NCBI GenBank assembly: GCA_027047735.1 | Contig: JALTUD010000337.1 | Location: forward strand, 1 to 5,804 | Source of the DNA: Flavobacteriales bacterium | GTDB lineage: Bacteria > Bacteroidota > Bacteroidia > Flavobacteriales_D > Parvicellaceae | Reading direction: 5' to 3' | Length of the DNA: 5,804 nucleotides | Notes under the pieces: generated by a model | Database searches by the model: none | Seen by the model: only the letters and a program-made list of their open reading frames with translations | What the model was told of the DNA's origin: nothing | Program-made: the position numbers and the translations under genes | Shown here: positions 1-3,305 of the stretch, piece by piece | How the letters are laid out: each line of letters starts with the position of its first letter | Position numbering within the stretch: the stretch's first letter is position 1

Positions 1-383
1 ATCATAGAAGCCTCATCTACGATGAAAAGAGCATTTCTGTAATTATTTTTTCCTTTTGTAAAAATTAAATCATCCTCTTTAGCTCCGTAGTAAATTTGAC
101 GATGAATCGTATAGGCAGGTTGACCACTATGGCGACTTAAAACTTTGGCTGCCCGACCTGTCGGTGCCAACAAGACAACACTTCTTTCCAATTTTTTCAA
201 TGACTTTACCAAAGCTCCAATCAAAGAGGTTTTTCCCGTACCGGCATAACCTTTTAGAATAAATCCCAAATCGGGATTACCCGACATCAGAAAATCAGCC
301 AACTTAGAAAGTGCTTTTTTTTGGTCGGCAGTCGGTGTAAAATCCAATTGACTGTTCAGTAATTGTATAATGGTTGATTTCAA
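1..383 (-). CDS. RecD-like ATP-dependent DNA helicase (SF1B), N-terminal part, cut by window edge
   Basis: 127 complete codons are visible; the gene runs off the left edge. Seen in the translation: a Q-motif-like FTPTADQ (Gln21), Walker A GYAGTGKTS (residues 45-53, Lys51), motif Ia LAPTGRAA (72-79), TIHR (92-95) and the start of the DEAD-like Walker B VDEASM (122-127). This order and spacing is that of RecD/RecD2-type superfamily 1 helicases (AAA_30 type), which unwind DNA 5' to 3' using ATP. In Bacteroidota such proteins are usually stand-alone, about 450-500 residues, with the C-terminal helicase motifs that would lie outside the window. Start: the frame is closed by TAA about 20 bases upstream and has no ATG before residue 33. 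The first plausible start is TTG at 383-381, giving MKSTIIQLLN and then the FTPTADQ motif at the usual distance. This TTG overlaps the TGA of the patatin gene (TTGA), which favours translational coupling. The family call is firm; the exact start is an inference. Confidence 0.9.
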   Translation of the reverse strand, partial: MKSTIIQLLNSQLDFTPTADQKKALSKLADFLMSGNPDLGFILKGYAGTGKTSLIGALVKSLKKLERSVVLLAPTGRAAKVLSRHSGQPAYTIHRQIYYGAKEDDLIFTKGKNNYRNALFIVDEASM

Positions 384-2644
384 GGTTTTGCTAGAATTTC
401 TTTAATGTTTTTTATCTCGTGTTGGTTGTGTTTGGAATGAATAGAAGAAAATATCTTCGTTTTATCCAAATGCGTTAAGTGCCAACTCATAGAGACATTA
501 TTTTTATTTTCCGAATTAACAAACAAAACAAAGTTATCTATTTTTACGGGATAAGCATTTTTTAATTGGTCAAACAATTGCGTATTATTGTAGTCCTGCG
601 TCCTGAGTACATTTACAATTAGGTTTCCCAAAGGAAAAAACAAGCGTTTAAAAAAACTGTTGTAATTATTATTCTTATCAATTGCTTTAAGTTTGGGTGT
701 ATCTCTTATTTCAATAAACACTACGCCCGAAGTGTTTTCTTTTATCCAATCCTTAAACTCATCGAGAAAAAGTGAAGCGGTTTGTACTCCGTAATTGTCT
801 TTTACTCCTGCATCTATCATTTCCATATTGGGAACAGACGGTAAAGAAACCAAGGGTAAAATATAAGGAAAGTTAGCACTCATCCGCAGAGCCGATAAAA
901 AACGTAAGTTTTCGGGATGATTTGCTTTAAAAAACTGTTGATAATCTATATTATTAAACGTCTTTTTGTCTTTTGCACTTAAAAAACTCAACGAATGTGG
1001 CGAAATCAACAACCTGCGACCATCATTAGCAATCGTCGGTGTCAATACCATTGACGGTATTATGCCTTTGGTTTCCGCTGTTCGATAATCATCAAGGGAT
1101 TTATCGGTAAAAACAGAAGACAAGTTTTGATTTAACTTTCGCTCAAAAGAATAACCTCTATCTTTAGGATAAGAAAAACCTTTGTATTCAAATTTACTTA
1201 TCTTATAAATAAAATCGGTCGTTGCAATGCCAAACAACAACGGGTTTAATAAATCTTTAGATATATTACTCAAATACACCGGGTTTGTCAGCCGAATAGC
1301 AGTATCTGCCGTCTGTTGTTGCAAATACAGTTCTCTCAAATACGACATTCCTATCATTCCCCCCGATGCTCCGGTTATCAGATGCGTGCTTTTTAGTAAC
1401 GTATGATGGCAAACACTATCCAAATAGGAAGTTACATAAAACGACCAAAGAGCAGAACGCAACCCTCCCCCACTAACGGAAATAATCGTTAACTTCGGCT
1501 TCTCACTTCCTTGCCTTTCTTTCCAATTATTCAACCGTAAAACAGCTTTTTCTCTTGATGAAGATATTGTTGTTTCGTCTTGTGTCAACTCCAACAACCT
1601 ACGGTTGGCATACTTAGGTTTATGAATATAATCCAATCCATACGCATAACTTTTAAACAAGTAAGACTCGGCTGAATTGGTCGAATAATTCAGAATAACC
1701 AACAACAACAAGATGGCGGAAATTGTCCATTTTTTCAACCACGAGTACAAGGCAGAATAAAACAATAGCAACAGAGTAAAAAACATTATAATACTCGCCC
1801 CGGCAGGAATATTAAACACAGGATTTTCTCTAAAGATACCCAAAGCCACAAAAGACAAAAACAAAAGAAATTCAAAGACCGAAGCATTGATATGATTTTG
1901 ATAAAAAACACGTCTTAACAATTTTTTATCGTAGTGCTTTATATTTCTTGCCAATTTAACTTCAAAGGGCGTATGCAAATAAGTAACCACTCTTATTTTC
2001 TTCCTTTTATTCAAACGCGAAAACCACTTTGTCTTTTTATGCAAGGTCGATTCCTTTGTACCTTTTTTTATTTTCCGATTAAAGTAAGCCTCATCCTTAC
2101 CACTGATTTTATAGATATTTTTATTGAAACGAATAAAATAAATAGAAGAAGCTATAATGAATAAGATAATACCCAAGCTAAACCCCACTAAATTCAATAT
2201 AGCCTGAAAAGGAGCAAACAATTCTTCCTGCACCTGAAACCTGTACGACGCGAACAAAAAGAACAAAACAAACCCAACCGGAACAATAATGTTGTTATAG
2301 CAAAACTTAATAAAAGGACGGTTAAATGTCGCCAAAAAAGAAAATTCAGAGGCAAACAAGATATAACTGTAAATATTAAACGCCGTAATAAACCCTCCCA
2401 CGGCAACACCTAAAATCACAAACGAGACAAAATCAATACTTCCTAAATACTCAGGCGATAAAAACAAAAACGGAATCCCGTATTTATTCCCCAAAGCTCT
2501 ACCAACATACAAAAACAAAATTCCCCAAAGCCCCAACACAACCTGATTCCTCTTCAAATGCAAGAAAAACAACTGAAGCGGAAAAAAGTACCACACCTTT
2601 CTAAACAAAGAGGGCTGAACCGATGTTTTCTTTTGTACATTCAT
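380..2644 (-). CDS. Polytopic membrane protein with C-terminal patatin-like phospholipase domain
   Basis: Numbered from the ATG at 2644 the protein has 754 residues. The C-terminal half (about 383-754) carries the patatin signature: oxyanion-hole motif SGGGLRSA (391-398), nucleophile elbow GASGG (425-429, Ser427), and IDAG (610-613) giving the second dyad residue Asp611. All catalytic residues are intact, so it is probably an active Ser-Asp lipid acyl hydrolase; the substrate cannot be read from the sequence. The N-terminal half has about seven hydrophobic segments (roughly 35-50, 71-97, 118-134, 148-171, 254-271, 283-302, 305-321). A Lys/Arg-rich loop (172-253) is probably cytoplasmic, and with seven spans the hydrolase domain would face the periplasm (inference). 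Start choice: the frame stays open upstream to an ATG at 2815, but that extension (811 residues) is encoded largely by repeat element A, and the protein-like sequence begins at MNVQKKTS. An ATG at 2761 is also inside the repeat. The stop overlaps the helicase start by 4 bases. Confidence 0.88.
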   Translation of the reverse strand: MNVQKKTSVQPSLFRKVWYFFPLQLFFLHLKRNQVVLGLWGILFLYVGRALGNKYGIPFLFLSPEYLGSIDFVSFVILGVAVGGFITAFNIYSYILFASEFSFLATFNRPFIKFCYNNIIVPVGFVLFFLFASYRFQVQEELFAPFQAILNLVGFSLGIILFIIASSIYFIRFNKNIYKISGKDEAYFNRKIKKGTKESTLHKKTKWFSRLNKRKKIRVVTYLHTPFEVKLARNIKHYDKKLLRRVFYQNHINASVFEFLLFLSFVALGIFRENPVFNIPAGASIIMFFTLLLLFYSALYSWLKKWTISAILLLLVILNYSTNSAESYLFKSYAYGLDYIHKPKYANRRLLELTQDETTISSSREKAVLRLNNWKERQGSEKPKLTIISVSGGGLRSALWSFYVTSYLDSVCHHTLLKSTHLITGASGGMIGMSYLRELYLQQQTADTAIRLTNPVYLSNISKDLLNPLLFGIATTDFIYKISKFEYKGFSYPKDRGYSFERKLNQNLSSVFTDKSLDDYRTAETKGIIPSMVLTPTIANDGRRLLISPHSLSFLSAKDKKTFNNIDYQQFFKANHPENLRFLSALRMSANFPYILPLVSLPSVPNMEMIDAGVKDNYGVQTASLFLDEFKDWIKENTSGVVFIEIRDTPKLKAIDKNNNYNSFFKRLFFPLGNLIVNVLRTQDYNNTQLFDQLKNAYPVKIDNFVLFVNSENKNNVSMSWHLTHLDKTKIFSSIHSKHNQHEIKNIKEILAKP

Positions 2645-2654
2645 AACCACCCAA

Positions 2655-2685
2655 CAATATAAGAAAAACAGATGAATAAAGCCAA
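2655..2685 (-). promoter_or_regulatory. Weak candidate Bacteroidota-type promoter for the patatin gene
   Basis: On the minus strand a TTG (2685-2683) is followed after 21 bases by TATATTG (2661-2655). This is close to the Bacteroidota sigma-ABfr pattern of a TTG near -33 and TAnnTTTG near -7, but the -7 box is imperfect. It would place transcription start almost on the ATG at 2644, leaving a very short leader. In AT-rich DNA such matches arise easily, so this is only a suggestion. It lies in the 56-base gap between the repeat block and the ATG, outside the repeats. Confidence 0.2.
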
Positions 2686-2700
2686 TAATTATAGTAATAT

Positions 2701-2853
2701 TTTGGGCGTTCCCCTTTTTTACAAAAACAACATATCGCTCACGCTCAACGGTTGTTTTCATAAAAAAGGGTCGGGCTATCACTACTCGCTTTTTTTGCTT
2801 GCAAACAGCAAGCAAGCAAAAAAGAGCTCAAACACGCCGTTCTATCCCTAACG
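2701..2853 (+). repeat. Repeat element A: GGGCGTTCCC / GTCGGGCTATC / TATCCCTAACG family, forward copy
   Basis: Order of parts: core 1 GGGCGTTCCC (2704-2713); hairpin 1 with arms 2712-2731 and 2751-2770 (18 of 20 paired); core 2 GGTCGGGCTATC (2769-2780); hairpin 2 with perfect 12-bp arms 2791-2802 (TTTTTTGCTTGC) and 2812-2823 and a 9-base loop; core 3 TATCCCTAACG (2843-2853). The cores match element B in the same order, while the hairpins do not match B in sequence. The element overlaps the upstream in-frame extension of the patatin reading frame, which is one reason to reject the longer start. Confidence 0.8.
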
Positions 2854-3003
2854 TGAGTGAAATTGACGGAGAGAAAGTGAATTTTTGGTTTCTTAGACGA
2901 TGAAAAAAATCTTTGCATAGCACCCGCTATGGAAATATTTTTTGAAGAAGGATAAGGAATCAAAAAACGCTTTATATCGTCTATTTCACTCGCGTTAGGG
3001 ATA
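2843..3003. repeat. Long imperfect palindrome P1, bounded by TATCCCTAACG and CGTTAGGGATA
   Basis: Outer arms 2843-2868 and 2978-3003 pair at 24 of 26 positions. The inner stem (2904-2921 with 2926-2943) pairs at 16 of 18 around an ACCC loop. Between them, TTTTTGGTTTCTTA pairs loosely with ATAAGGAATCAAAAA. An asymmetric internal loop is formed by GACGATG (2896-2902) facing GAAGAAGG (2944-2951). The outer arms share core 3 with element A. P1 and P2 have the same conserved core segments at a constant 163-base offset with no indels across the core. Confidence 0.8.
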
Positions 3004-3006
3004 CCA

Positions 3007-3167
3007 ATCCCTAACGCAGTTGAGATAAGTGTAAAGAAAATGGAATTTAGTATTCTTAGACGATGAATATTTTCTTTGCATAGCCTCAGCTATGGAAATA
3101 AAATATGAAGAAGTATAAGGATACTAAAATTCACTTTCTTGCTTCCAATTTTATCCACGTTAGGGAT
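3007..3167. repeat. Long imperfect palindrome P2, second copy of the P1 family
   Basis: Outer arms are ATCCCTAACG (3007-3016) and CGTTAGGGAT (3158-3167); the 5' arm also pairs perfectly with 2993-3002 at the end of P1 across a 4-base spacer. The core matches P1: TTCTTAGACGATGAA (3053-3067), CTTTGCATAGC (3074-3084), loop CTCA, GCTATGGAAATA (3089-3100), TGAAGAAGTATAAGGA (3106-3121). The stem segments AATATTTTC and TAAAATAT differ from P1 on both sides yet still pair, as do TTTAGTAT and ATACTAAA further out. The region between the outer arms and the core (about 3017-3040 and 3133-3157) pairs poorly compared with P1. Confidence 0.75.
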
Positions 3168-3300
3168 AGAAGTGGCATCCTTTTGGGTTGTTGCATATAT
3201 GCAACCCAAAAGATATAACGGATAGCCCGACCATTACGGCGTTAAAAAGTGGTGTAGTGCAACGAAACCTCTTTTTTATGCTGTAATGGGAACGCCCAAA
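3158..3300 (-). repeat. Repeat element B: same family as element A, reverse copy
   Basis: Read on the minus strand it has core 1 GGGCGTTCCC (3297-3288), a hairpin with arms 3287-3268 and 3252-3233 (16 of 20 paired; two of the mismatches are G-T on the plus strand), core 2 GGTCGGGCTATCC (3232-3220), hairpin 2, then core 3 ATCCCTAACG (3167-3158). Hairpin 2 has arms 3181-3190 and 3202-3211 (TTTTGGGTTG / CAACCCAAAA) and contains the perfect palindrome TTGCATATATGCAA. The element ends 5 bases from the adhesin stop codon. No T-tract follows either hairpin on the minus strand, so it does not look like an ordinary intrinsic terminator. Confidence 0.8.
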
Positions 3301-3305
3301 TTATT

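Larger units (their letters stand above)
2701..3300. repeat. 600-bp composite block of structured repeats with 13-bp terminal inverted repeats
   Basis: The block starts with TTTGGGCGTTCCC (2701-2713) and ends with its exact reverse complement GGGAACGCCCAAA (3288-3300). It fills nearly the whole gap between the adhesin stop codon (3306) and the patatin ATG (2644). Inside are four units in the order A (forward), P1, P2 (palindromes, direct repeat), B (reverse orientation). Units meet at copies of CCCTAACG or its complement: 2846-2853, 2993-3000, 3009-3016 and 3158-3165. No credible protein gene is present in it. From memory, GGGCGTTCCC...GTCGGGCTATC...ATCCCTAACG repeats recur between genes in many Bacteroidota genomes, but I know of no established function. 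What they do is not visible here. Confidence 0.85.

Noticed and set aside
1934..2164. Plus-strand open frame of 76 codons
   Set aside because: It lies wholly inside the patatin gene on the other strand and shows no recognisable domain; it is a shadow of coding sequence.
2194..2409. Minus-strand open frame of 71 codons within the patatin gene
   Set aside because: It is another frame of the membrane-segment region, with Leu/Phe/Arg-rich low-complexity sequence and no independent support.
2745..2963. Minus-strand open frame of 72 codons across elements A and P1
   Set aside because: It is made entirely of palindromic repeat DNA, and its sequence changes frame relation between the homologous units, so it is unlikely to be translated.
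3181..3211. Hairpin TTTTGGGTTG / CAACCCAAAA as an intrinsic terminator of the adhesin gene
   Set aside because: There is no T-tract after it on the minus strand, and it is the regular second hairpin of the A/B repeat family, so a dedicated terminator is not supported.
2701..3300. Insertion sequence or CRISPR array
   Set aside because: There is no transposase or cas gene, no target-site duplication I could confirm next to the terminal repeats, and the repeats are long palindromes rather than short repeats with unique spacers.
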